Shown in pieces: positions 1 through 5,860 of a stretch of 5,860 bases of DNA. Below the pieces are notes generated by a model. It was not told the DNA's origin. It did not search any database and was given only the letters and a program-made list of their open reading frames with translations. The translations under genes were made by a program, and so were the position numbers. The DNA comes from Thermoplasmata archaeon (GTDB lineage: Archaea; Thermoplasmatota; Thermoplasmata; Thermoplasmatales; Thermoplasmataceae): contig JAJZKS010000117.1 of NCBI GenBank assembly GCA_021850835.1, positions 1-5,860 on the forward strand, written 5' to 3'. Numbering within the stretch: the first letter of the stretch is position 1; each line of letters starts with the position of its first letter.

Positions 1-524
1 AGGAGAGTATTTTCGGGGAACTGTGCTTCTGCCTCCTCACAGCAAACACTTCTGCGGAGATGGGTGTGAGGACCCAACAGGCCATTGGAACTGATGGTTT
101 CATAAACCTGGACCAGGCTGCATTGAGAAATGCCCTCAGGAACGCAAAGTACAGGTTCTACAACCTGAGGAGCGAGTTTATAGTGCAATCGAGGTGGATA
201 ATTGACGAACTTCCTGCACTCATAAATTCGGATGATCCATTCAGCAGCAGGGAATACCTTATAGAAAACATCAAGGGGATCGGTTACAAGGAAGCTTCCC
301 ATTTCCTGAGGAATGTGGGTGTGTTCAACTTCGCCATCCTTGACAAGCATATTTTGAGGATGCTTCTTTCCCAGAAGCCGGATCTTAATATCAAGGTGGC
401 TTCAAGGAAGAATTATCTTGCGACAGAGCAGGTTATTCTGCAGATGGCAGAAGATATGGGGCTTCAGCCGGGCATACTTGACCTCTTCATGTGGAAAATC
501 GCAACTGGAAAGCTAATAAAATAG
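1..524 (+). CDS. ogg: N-glycosylase/DNA lyase, Ogg2-type 8-oxoguanine DNA glycosylase (5' partial)
   Basis: Base-excision-repair enzyme expected to cut out 8-oxoguanine and nick the abasic site with a lysine Schiff base. The frame is open from the window edge (first whole codon at base 3, 173 residues seen), and the residues before the ATG at 60 (ELCFCLLTANTSAE) match the family, so that ATG is internal and the true start lies outside. The helix-hairpin-helix of the HhH-GPD fold is at IKGIGYKEASHFLRNVG; its lysine (bases 288-290) is the expected catalytic lysine, and the Asp of ILDKHIL (bases 342-344) is the catalytic Asp, 18 residues later. From memory these are Lys129 and Asp147 in the ~207-residue M. 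jannaschii enzyme, which would put about 33 residues off the edge. The protein ends in Lys, as Ogg2 enzymes do; the C-terminal lysine helps recognise the damaged base. Nnr follows after 25 bases. Family assignment is secure; substrate is by family. Confidence 0.93.
   Translation, partial: ESIFGELCFCLLTANTSAEMGVRTQQAIGTDGFINLDQAALRNALRNAKYRFYNLRSEFIVQSRWIIDELPALINSDDPFSSREYLIENIKGIGYKEASHFLRNVGVFNFAILDKHILRMLLSQKPDLNIKVASRKNYLATEQVILQMAEDMGLQPGILDLFMWKIATGKLIK
515..523 (+). promoter_or_regulatory. Possible TATA box for nnr
   Basis: AATAAAATA overlaps the end of ogg. Its centre is about 25 bases before the TTG at 544 and 31 before the ATG at 550. No Shine-Dalgarno-like purine run precedes either start. 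The spacing would suit a leaderless or nearly leaderless transcript, common in Thermoplasmatales. It is a short AT-rich match inside coding sequence, so it could be chance. Confidence 0.35.
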
Positions 525-549
525 CCCGCCATGTTATCCTAGATTGGGC

Positions 550-1953
550 ATGTCTCTATCTTTCCTTGATGTGAAGAGGGCGGACAGGAATTACGAGTTC
601 TTTTACGGGGACCTTTACAGCCTCATGGCTAACGCAGGCTCCAGAGTTGCGGAGACTGTGGAAAGCCAGTACGGGAAGGGCAAAAGGATCCTCGTTGCCT
701 GCGGCTCAGGTAACAACGGTGGTGATGGATTTGTTGCCGCGCGCATTCTATCGGCCTCAAACGATGTAACTGTCTGCGCAGTCTCAGGTAGGGAAGGCAT
801 GAAAACAGAGGAATCCAGGAAAGCCGCCAGGGAATACAAAGGGAAAATAATAGCACCCGCGGATGCAGGCAGGGCATCCTCATCAGCTGAAATAATAGTT
901 GACGCCCTTCTCGGATCCGGAATTGTCGGTGAGCCCAGGGAACCATATGCAGGCCTCATAAAGGCAATCAATTCTTCCGGAAAGAAGGTGATTTCAGTTG
1001 ACATACCATCAGGGCTTGGCTCACGGACACGGGTTAAGCCCAATATAACGGTGACATTCACCGAGTCCAAGCAGGGGATGACGAAACAAAACTCCGGGAA
1101 GATTTTGGAGGCAAGCATAGGGATACCTGAAAAGATCTTTACGCATAACGGGCCTGGAGAATTCGCTTACTACAGGCTACCTGGAAAGGACTCACACAAA
1201 GGTATGAACGGGAGCGTCGCAATGGTTTCCGGATGGACGTTCCATGGCTCCGCCATAATAGCTTCCATGGGTGCAATCAGAGCTGGGTCTGACCTTGTGA
1301 GAATATATTCGAGGCACGAGAACCGGATCATTTTGAGCTCATACAGCCCTGACATAATCGTAAGGGATGCTGAAAACAGGGAAATAATTGAAGAAATCAG
1401 AAACAGCGATGCCATCCTCATTGGTTCAGGCTTAGGGAAAAACCAGCCCATGGACGAAACAGTAAGGGCAATTAAGAATTTCAAAGGTACAGTAGTGCTT
1501 GACGCGGAAGGTCTCGAACTCGCTTCCAGGATAAGGAAAACTTGCCCGGAAACAGGAATGATTCTCACTCCGCACCGGGGAGAATTCCGGAGAATTACAG
1601 GGGAAGAGCCCAATGAGGTGAATGCCGTGGAATTTGCAAAGAAATTGAAGTGTACCATGATACTCAAGGGGGTCATAGACGTGGTAACTGACGGAAAAAG
1701 AACACGGTACACCGAAGGGGGGAACCCCAGGATGACCATGGGTGGAACAGGAGATCTGCTTGCTGGAATTGCCAGTGCAATTAGCACAAGGGTCGAAGAT
1801 CCATTCAACGCCGCTTGCCTTGCCTCTTTCATAAACAAGAGGGTGGGGGATATGTGCTTCAGGCAGAAGTCTTACTGGTACACAATAGAGGACATGATTG
1901 GTGCAATACCTGATGTTATGAAAATGTCTGAAGGCACTGCCATGGTTTTATGA
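550..1953 (+). CDS. nnr: Bifunctional NAD(P)H-hydrate repair enzyme Nnr (YjeF_N epimerase + ADP/ATP-dependent dehydratase)
   Basis: Repairs hydrated NADH/NADPH in the cytoplasm: the N-terminal half interconverts the R and S hydrates and the C-terminal half dehydrates the S form using ADP or ATP. Residues are counted from the ATG at 550 (467 aa, usual for the fusion). The YjeF_N domain (~1-200) has LMANAG (26-31), GSGNNGGDG (52-60), DALLGSG (118-124, its Asp a likely K+ ligand) and VDIPSG (150-155, its Asp the catalytic candidate). The ribokinase-like domain (~215-455) opens with HKGMNGSVAMVSG and has GSGLG (292-296), TPHRGE (340-345), ILKG (371-374) and GGTGD (398-402, Asp the catalytic base). 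The loop after DIPSG is shorter than usual. A TTG at 544 would add two residues; I chose the ATG because the family's conserved region begins only a few residues later. Probably co-transcribed with ogg or driven from the TATA-like site at its end. Confidence 0.94.
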   Translation: MSLSFLDVKRADRNYEFFYGDLYSLMANAGSRVAETVESQYGKGKRILVACGSGNNGGDGFVAARILSASNDVTVCAVSGREGMKTEESRKAAREYKGKIIAPADAGRASSSAEIIVDALLGSGIVGEPREPYAGLIKAINSSGKKVISVDIPSGLGSRTRVKPNITVTFTESKQGMTKQNSGKILEASIGIPEKIFTHNGPGEFAYYRLPGKDSHKGMNGSVAMVSGWTFHGSAIIASMGAIRAGSDLVRIYSRHENRIILSSYSPDIIVRDAENREIIEEIRNSDAILIGSGLGKNQPMDETVRAIKNFKGTVVLDAEGLELASRIRKTCPETGMILTPHRGEFRRITGEEPNEVNAVEFAKKLKCTMILKGVIDVVTDGKRTRYTEGGNPRMTMGGTGDLLAGIASAISTRVEDPFNAACLASFINKRVGDMCFRQKSYWYTIEDMIGAIPDVMKMSEGTAMVL

Positions 1954-1990
1954 ATTTTCGGGCATAACGAAAAAATTACAGTCAAATAGA

Positions 1991-1997
1991 TTTAAAT
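1991..1997 (+). promoter_or_regulatory. Probable TATA box for the AMP-binding protein gene
   Basis: TTTAAAT in the context AGATTTAAATC lies in the 72-base gap after nnr, its centre 32 bases before the ATG at 2026. Archaeal transcription starts roughly 25 bases after the box, so the predicted 5' end is near 2019, giving a very short leader. This would let the gene be expressed independently of nnr. The match is seen directly; its use as a promoter is inferred. Confidence 0.5.
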
Positions 1998-2013
1998 CAG
2001 TTGAGGAGTTTTT

Positions 2014-2020
2014 AGGAGAG
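2014..2020 (+). promoter_or_regulatory. Shine-Dalgarno-like site for the AMP-binding protein gene
   Basis: AGGAGAG sits five bases before the ATG at 2026, and a second purine run, GAGGAG, lies at 2003-2008. The in-frame stop TGA at 2002-2004 leaves 2026 as the first possible ATG, so site and frame agree on the start. If transcription begins near 2019 as the TATA box suggests, this site would be lost from the mRNA, so it implies a longer leader or read-through from nnr. Confidence 0.5.
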
Positions 2021-2025
2021 GCTTC

Positions 2026-3684
2026 ATGGAATCCTCTAAACTGCTGGGCGCTGAGGGTGAAGAGCGTCAGCTATGGAATAATCTTTACGAGATATTCAGG
2101 GCGAATGTTGAACCTAACAGGAGTGACCCGCTCATCATCTTCCACGGAAAGCACGTGTCATATTACTCAGTTCTTTCAATGGTTGATTCCATGGCAGAGT
2201 CACTGAAATCCAGGCTTAACATCTCCAAGGGGGATTCAGTTGCCATCTGCCTGCCACTATCACCTCAGTTTTTTGTTACATTCCTTGCGCTGCAGAAAAT
2301 AGGGGCAGTGGCGGTTCCTCTTGATCCCGACATCAAGACTTACGAGCTGCATAACATATTGGGGTTGCTCAAGCTGAAATCGGTGGTATGCCTCAGCACT
2401 ACAGGCCTGGTGATCGACCAGGGCCATTATATTGAATCTGTTGTCCTCGTGAGGCTTCAGGACTTCCTCCCATTCGAAAAATCCGTTGCTGTCACTGCAA
2501 AATCCCTGGGAAAGTCCGCATCTGGAATTTCCAAGGAGTTGAAGGTGTTCAGGTTCACTGACCTGATTTATGAAACTAAGGGGGAGGCCACTTTCATTGA
2601 TCCTGAAAAGGACATCTCCGTTGGGCTCATCTCTGCCTCCCGGTCCGGAGATCTTCAGGCAATGCTTTTTACAGCCTCCAATCTTCTGGAGTCTGCGTCT
2701 TCCATATCAAAATCTCTCCCACAGGCCAAAGGACGGTTCAAGATTGCTTCTTTCCTTCCTCCTTGGGTGCCTGCTTCCTTCCAGTTTTCAGTTACGCTCC
2801 CAATTCTCATGGGAGGCACAGTGCTCACGTCCATCGCAAGGGAAGATTATTACACGGCCTTCTTCACCAGCAGCCTTTACGACTGCGAATACATGATCGC
2901 TTCCCCATGGGATCTCAGTGAGATTATCAGGGAGAAAATCCCAAACATGGCAATCAAGAGCCTCAGGGGGATCATAACAGGAACATATCTTCTCAATGGG
3001 GAGATACGCCAGGGAATAGAGAAGATATACGGCACAAGGGTCCTGGAGTATTACGGGATACCAGAGATGCTTGGGGTCACTCACATGCAGCCGAACGACA
3101 GGGCAAAACAGAAACCAGGAAGCCCCGGCATCCCCATTCCAAAGGTGGAGGCAAGGCTGCTGGAGGAAAAGTCACACCAGGAGGTATCTCCCGCTGCAAT
3201 TGGCGAGCTATACCTCAAGGGCCCCGGACTTTTCACTTCACTTGTCCCTGAGTTGCCAGGCGACAGCCAGTACTTCCTGGACGGTTTCTTTGATTCCGGT
3301 GATCTTGCAAGCATGGATGTGGACAGCCTTTACCATATTGAGGGGAGAATGAGGGAAGCAATCACATCACACGGCATAATGGTGAGTTCCCATGAGATTG
3401 AGAAGCTCATTGGTGGGGTCGAGGGAGTCAAGGAAGTTGCCGTGGTAGGCGTAGCCGAGAATACGGGAAATGAATACATACTTGCGGTGGTGTCATCGGA
3501 AAGCGAAGGTGACGGACTTTCCAATAAAATCATGCAGGCATGCAGGAAATCACTCTCAAAATACAAGGTGCCACGTAAGATAGAATTCCGGAGAGAGTTG
3601 CCAAAGAGCATGTCCGGTAAGGTGCTTAAGAGGCAGATAATAGATGAACACCGCAGGCAGGAAGCCAATACGGCCACAAAATAA
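2026..3684 (+). CDS. Divergent AMP-binding (ANL superfamily) acyl-CoA synthetase-like protein with degenerate P-loop
   Basis: 552 residues, a normal length for fatty-acid or aryl-acid CoA ligases, which join a carboxylic acid to CoA through an acyl-adenylate. The N-terminal domain shows GDSVAICLPLSPQF (69-82) and IGAVAVPLDP (92-101). The C-terminal region has DSGDLA (423-428, ribose-binding Asp426 kept), GRMREAI (440-446), VSSHEIEKLI (453-462), VKEVAVVGV (468-476) and PKSMSGKVLKR (526-536), with Lys532 at the A10 catalytic position. The adenylation core is unusual. The A3 P-loop, normally a Ser/Thr/Gly-rich SGTTGxPKG, reads SASRSGDLQA (203-212). A4 (usually LPLFH-like) reads LPPWVPASF (244-252) with no His. 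A5 (usually YGxTE) reads YGIPE (343-347). No signal peptide or membrane segment is evident. It could be an active ligase with altered ATP handling, an enzyme using only the thioesterification half, or a non-catalytic acyl/CoA-binding relative. Family membership is clear; activity and substrate are not. Confidence 0.88.
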   Translation: MESSKLLGAEGEERQLWNNLYEIFRANVEPNRSDPLIIFHGKHVSYYSVLSMVDSMAESLKSRLNISKGDSVAICLPLSPQFFVTFLALQKIGAVAVPLDPDIKTYELHNILGLLKLKSVVCLSTTGLVIDQGHYIESVVLVRLQDFLPFEKSVAVTAKSLGKSASGISKELKVFRFTDLIYETKGEATFIDPEKDISVGLISASRSGDLQAMLFTASNLLESASSISKSLPQAKGRFKIASFLPPWVPASFQFSVTLPILMGGTVLTSIAREDYYTAFFTSSLYDCEYMIASPWDLSEIIREKIPNMAIKSLRGIITGTYLLNGEIRQGIEKIYGTRVLEYYGIPEMLGVTHMQPNDRAKQKPGSPGIPIPKVEARLLEEKSHQEVSPAAIGELYLKGPGLFTSLVPELPGDSQYFLDGFFDSGDLASMDVDSLYHIEGRMREAITSHGIMVSSHEIEKLIGGVEGVKEVAVVGVAENTGNEYILAVVSSESEGDGLSNKIMQACRKSLSKYKVPRKIEFRRELPKSMSGKVLKRQIIDEHRRQEANTATK

Positions 3685-3686
3685 AA

Positions 3687-3695
3687 TTTCCTTCT
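3687..3695 (+). terminator. Weak pyrimidine-rich terminator candidate after the AMP-binding protein gene
   Basis: TTTCCTTCT follows the stop codon by two bases, and a run of five T lies at 3721-3725. Archaeal termination mostly needs T-rich tracts and not hairpins, and I see no stem here. Either tract could end the transcript, but both are short. Confidence 0.2.
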
Positions 3696-3700
3696 AATGC

Positions 3701-3707
3701 CATATAG
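3701..3707 (+). promoter_or_regulatory. Possible TATA box for the sedolisin gene
   Basis: CATATAG lies in the 65-base gap before the sedolisin gene, about 46 bases before its chosen ATG, so the leader would be roughly 20 bases. No clear Shine-Dalgarno site follows. The box is short and imperfect; a separate promoter is plausible because this secreted peptidase is unrelated to the upstream genes. Confidence 0.3.
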
Positions 3708-3749
3708 GTCAATGAAAAGGTTTTTCAATTGCACCGCCTGAAGAAACTT

Positions 3750-5860
3750 ATGACAATGGGGCATAGAGTTCGAAAGATCGCAGTCATAGTCGCCCTGATA
3801 GTAGTCCTGTCAATACTTGCTGCAGATTTTCCAGGCAATCCGGGAGATAATGGCTCTTCCAATATCCTTCAGAAGAGCCCTGGCCCGAATTATTCCCTGA
3901 AAACCGTGCCTTTCCTGGGAGGCACCACTGATTTCAATTCTAGCGCCTACACCGGGAACATGGGCGTGGATATCATATTCAACTTCAGCAACCAGGATTC
4001 CCTGAACTCGCTGCTGAACAACCTTTCCAACCCTGCAAGCACCCAGTTCCAGCATTACCTGACAGCTTCTCAGTTCAATAGCCTTTATGACCCCGCGCAG
4101 TCAACATACTCATCATCCATTTCATATTTCAGCCAGTATGGCTTGCACATCAGCGAGAAATTTCCAAACAGGCTTGTCCTGGCACTCACCGGTTCCGCAG
4201 CAAACTTCTCTAGAGCCTTCCACACAAATATAACAGGCTATAACAGCGGTGCAGTTCCATTTTTTGCACCAAATTCATCTCCCATGCTCCCTGCCTGGCT
4301 CTCCACATCAGTAAACACCGTGATTGGGCTAAACAGCCAGTACAGCGACACTGCTCTTAACCTGAACATTGCCGGGCTCAGGCAATTCACGCCCAATCAG
4401 GCAAATGCCACTGGAAAACCTGCGCTTGCGAGCCCATACAGTTATCCCAAGGTGCACGTCCAGAACGGAGTGCAGTTCTTCTATGGATCGCAGCTCCAGC
4501 CAGCTTACAATGAGACACCCCTGCTGAACAAAGCGCTTCCCACGAACGAAGTCATAGCAACACTGCTTTGGGGAGGCTCTTACAAATCTGGCGGGAACAC
4601 CATTTATACAGGTGCATACAACCCTTCCGACCTGTCTTATTATTTCAACAATACCCTCGCGTCAACAGGTGAGCCACTACCAAATGTGTACGGTGTCCCC
4701 GTGGCCAATGCAGTGGCTCCTGGAACTTCCGCCCAGAATGATACTTCCGGCGCTGTGGTGGAAAACACCCTCGATCTTGAAATGGTTGGAAGCCTTGCGC
4801 CCGGAGCTTCAATTTACAATGTCTATGGCCAGAACAGCACCCTTGCAGATGTTACGCTGGCCTTTGAAGAGGTGCTCAGCCCGCAATCCGCGTACTCAGG
4901 TTTGAACAATGTGTCTGTGATCTCAAATTCGTGGGGCTCCAATGATACTGTCGTGACACAGTGGAACCAGTTGCTTGAGGAGTGCCAGGCAAGAGGCATC
5001 ACGGTTCTTGCCAGCACTGGAGACAGTGGAAACGACTACAATAGCGCAAAGAGCGTAAGCAACAGCGAATATGTGCAGTTTCCCTCTACAGCAGCATACA
5101 ACTCATATGGTGTCGTCGCTGTTGGAGGCACCAATATATCTGTAAACACAAACCAGTTCAGCAACTCGTACCTGTCGCTGGTAAGCCAGCAGGCCTGGTA
5201 TGAGCCAGCCCCGCAGTTCTCGTCTGGAACACTTGGCACCGTGGGAGGCATAAGCAGCCTTTACACAGAGCCAATTTGGCAGCTGGATTCTCAGGCAAAC
5301 AGCGTCATCAGGGGAGGTGGAAGGGCTGTTCCCGACATTTCAGCAATTGCCAACAATACAATCATCTACTTCTCAAACACTTCTGCATCCAATTATTACG
5401 TTGTTTCAGGCACAAGCATATCCGCTCCTGTCACGGCAGGCATTATCGCTGAAATGAACGCATACCGGTCGACTGAACACCTTGGCAACCTGGGATTCCT
5501 GGACCCTTATTTCTACTTACTCGGCACACAGCAATACGGTAACTCCCTCATTAAGCCATACCTGACTCCATTTTTTGATGTTACAACAGGCCACAACATG
5601 GTTTACAGTGCCCTCAAGGGATATGACCTGGTCACTGGAATGGGCTCTATGGATGCATACAATATGGCAATTGACCTTTCCCAGAATACATATAACGTGT
5701 CTTTCAGGGAAACGGGCCTGGTTTCCCACACCACATGGTATGTACAGGTAAATGGCATTGAGTTCAACTCAACCGGTACTTACCTTAATGTGAGCCTCAT
5801 AAACGGCACTTATAATTTCCAGGTCAAGAACGTCGGAAACAAGGTAGCCGAACCCACGGG
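3750..5860 (+). CDS. Secreted sedolisin (S53 family serine-carboxyl peptidase) preproprotein, 3' partial
   Basis: An acid-acting extracellular endopeptidase. The frame is open from 3708 to the window edge; 703 complete codons from the ATG at 3750. That ATG was chosen because a basic stretch (HRVRK) and a hydrophobic segment (about residues 10-25) follow at once; ATG 3756 would serve equally. Residues ~51-164 match the pro-kumamolisin activation domain (NPASTQFQHYLTASQF, then LTGSAANFSRAFHTNITGY), with PMLPAWLSTSVNTVIGLN nearby before the mature enzyme. The catalytic domain runs from about VIATLLWGGSY to ~645. Its catalytic residues are Glu338 and Asp342 (ENTLD), oxyanion Asp425 (STGDSGN) and nucleophile Ser556 (SGTSISAP), in the family order and with the expected E-D spacing of four. 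Asp610 (FDV) and Asp626 (KGYD) fit the C-terminal calcium site. From ~648 a new beta-rich module begins and is cut by the window. About twenty N-x-S/T sequons and one cysteine were counted. Likely role: external protein digestion. The exact substrate is unknown. Confidence 0.94.
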   Translation, partial: MTMGHRVRKIAVIVALIVVLSILAADFPGNPGDNGSSNILQKSPGPNYSLKTVPFLGGTTDFNSSAYTGNMGVDIIFNFSNQDSLNSLLNNLSNPASTQFQHYLTASQFNSLYDPAQSTYSSSISYFSQYGLHISEKFPNRLVLALTGSAANFSRAFHTNITGYNSGAVPFFAPNSSPMLPAWLSTSVNTVIGLNSQYSDTALNLNIAGLRQFTPNQANATGKPALASPYSYPKVHVQNGVQFFYGSQLQPAYNETPLLNKALPTNEVIATLLWGGSYKSGGNTIYTGAYNPSDLSYYFNNTLASTGEPLPNVYGVPVANAVAPGTSAQNDTSGAVVENTLDLEMVGSLAPGASIYNVYGQNSTLADVTLAFEEVLSPQSAYSGLNNVSVISNSWGSNDTVVTQWNQLLEECQARGITVLASTGDSGNDYNSAKSVSNSEYVQFPSTAAYNSYGVVAVGGTNISVNTNQFSNSYLSLVSQQAWYEPAPQFSSGTLGTVGGISSLYTEPIWQLDSQANSVIRGGGRAVPDISAIANNTIIYFSNTSASNYYVVSGTSISAPVTAGIIAEMNAYRSTEHLGNLGFLDPYFYLLGTQQYGNSLIKPYLTPFFDVTTGHNMVYSALKGYDLVTGMGSMDAYNMAIDLSQNTYNVSFRETGLVSHTTWYVQVNGIEFNSTGTYLNVSLINGTYNFQVKNVGNKVAEPT
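5691..5860 (+). other. C-terminal beta-rich module of the sedolisin (partial)
   Basis: After the calcium-site region the protein continues with YNVSFRETGLVSHTTWYVQV and, further on, LINGTYNFQVKNVG. The pattern aromatic-x-V-x-F-x-E-x-G-L, then TTWYV-x-(V/L)-NG, then (P/I)NGTY-x-(F/Y)-x-V resembles a module I recall, often in tandem copies, in exported Thermoplasmatales proteins such as thermopsin-like peptidases. One near-complete copy is visible; more may follow beyond the edge. Its role is not established; a stalk, cell-surface attachment or substrate-binding function is a guess. Confidence 0.6.

Noticed and set aside
60..62. ATG at 60 as the start of the glycosylase
   Set aside because: The frame stays open to the window edge and the residues before this ATG match the conserved Ogg2 N-terminal region, so the gene is cut by the window.
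531..542. ATG at 531 as an upstream start for nnr
   Set aside because: It is in a different frame and meets a stop (TAG) after three codons.
615..1118. Minus-strand open frames (167 and 105 codons) opposite the YjeF_N half of nnr
   Set aside because: Shadows of the real gene; the translations are low-complexity and match no family I recognise.
1170..1838. 222-codon open frame on the minus strand inside nnr
   Set aside because: It is fully antisense to a gene with clear dehydratase motifs, its translation shows no recognisable domain, and long antisense frames are common opposite such coding sequence.
1954..2025. Terminator or small RNA in the gap after nnr
   Set aside because: Only a run of four T near the stop codon and no stable inverted repeat; the gap is adequately explained by the TATA box and ribosome binding site of the next gene.
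2626..2667. A frameshift or sequencing error as the cause of the odd P-loop
   Set aside because: The frame is the same before and after, family motifs continue on both sides, and the A4 and A5 motifs far downstream are also altered, which a local error would not explain.
2570..3352. Plus-strand 108- and 93-codon frames and minus-strand frames within the AMP-binding gene
   Set aside because: They overlap the ANL coding frame, which keeps family motifs on both sides of them, and their translations look like random out-of-frame sequence.
3330..3764. 144-codon minus-strand frame running into the gap before the sedolisin gene
   Set aside because: It is mostly antisense to the conserved C-terminal ANL motifs and has no recognisable domain or ribosome binding site.
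4612..4905. 97-codon plus-strand frame and further minus-strand frames (3810-4055, 4823-5017, 5036-5251, 5517-5729) within the sedolisin
   Set aside because: All lie inside the sedolisin frame, which is continuous and has its catalytic residues in order.

Overview
The window looks like a piece of chromosome from an archaeon of the Thermoplasmatales type, probably a heat- and acid-adapted one. Four observations point that way. (1) The first gene is an Ogg2-type 8-oxoguanine glycosylase, a family found mostly in archaea. (2) Arginine is written largely with AGG/AGA and isoleucine often with ATA. (3) Short gaps carry TATA-like boxes at about the archaeal distance from start codons. (4) The last gene is a secreted sedolisin (family S53, acid-acting serine peptidases), and its C-terminal end resembles a beta-rich module I associate with exported Thermoplasmatales proteins. 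Base composition looks close to balanced. I cannot name a genus.

Layout: four genes, all on the + strand, tightly packed. (1) 1-524: ogg2, with its N-terminal ~33 codons cut off by the window edge. (2) 550-1953: nnr, a bifunctional NAD(P)H-hydrate epimerase/dehydratase, starting 25 bases after ogg2 ends. (3) 2026-3684: an AMP-binding (ANL, acyl-CoA synthetase-like) protein whose ATP-binding P-loop and two other core motifs are strongly degenerate. (4) 3750 to the right edge: a secreted pro-sedolisin with signal segment, propeptide, complete catalytic residues and the start of a C-terminal beta module; it runs out of the window still open. No gap exceeds 75 bases, and I see no RNA gene, mobile element, CRISPR array or long repeat.

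How they fit together: Ogg2 removes oxidised guanine from DNA, and Nnr repairs hydrated NADH/NADPH, damage that acid and heat promote. The first two genes therefore look like a small damage-repair neighbourhood, possibly co-transcribed. The ANL protein and the sedolisin have their own promoter-like sites and no evident functional link to the repair pair or to each other.

I do not see a previously undescribed multi-gene system. The item most worth a second look is the ANL protein, which keeps the overall fold signature and the C-terminal catalytic lysine but has lost the usual P-loop, A4 and A5 residues.
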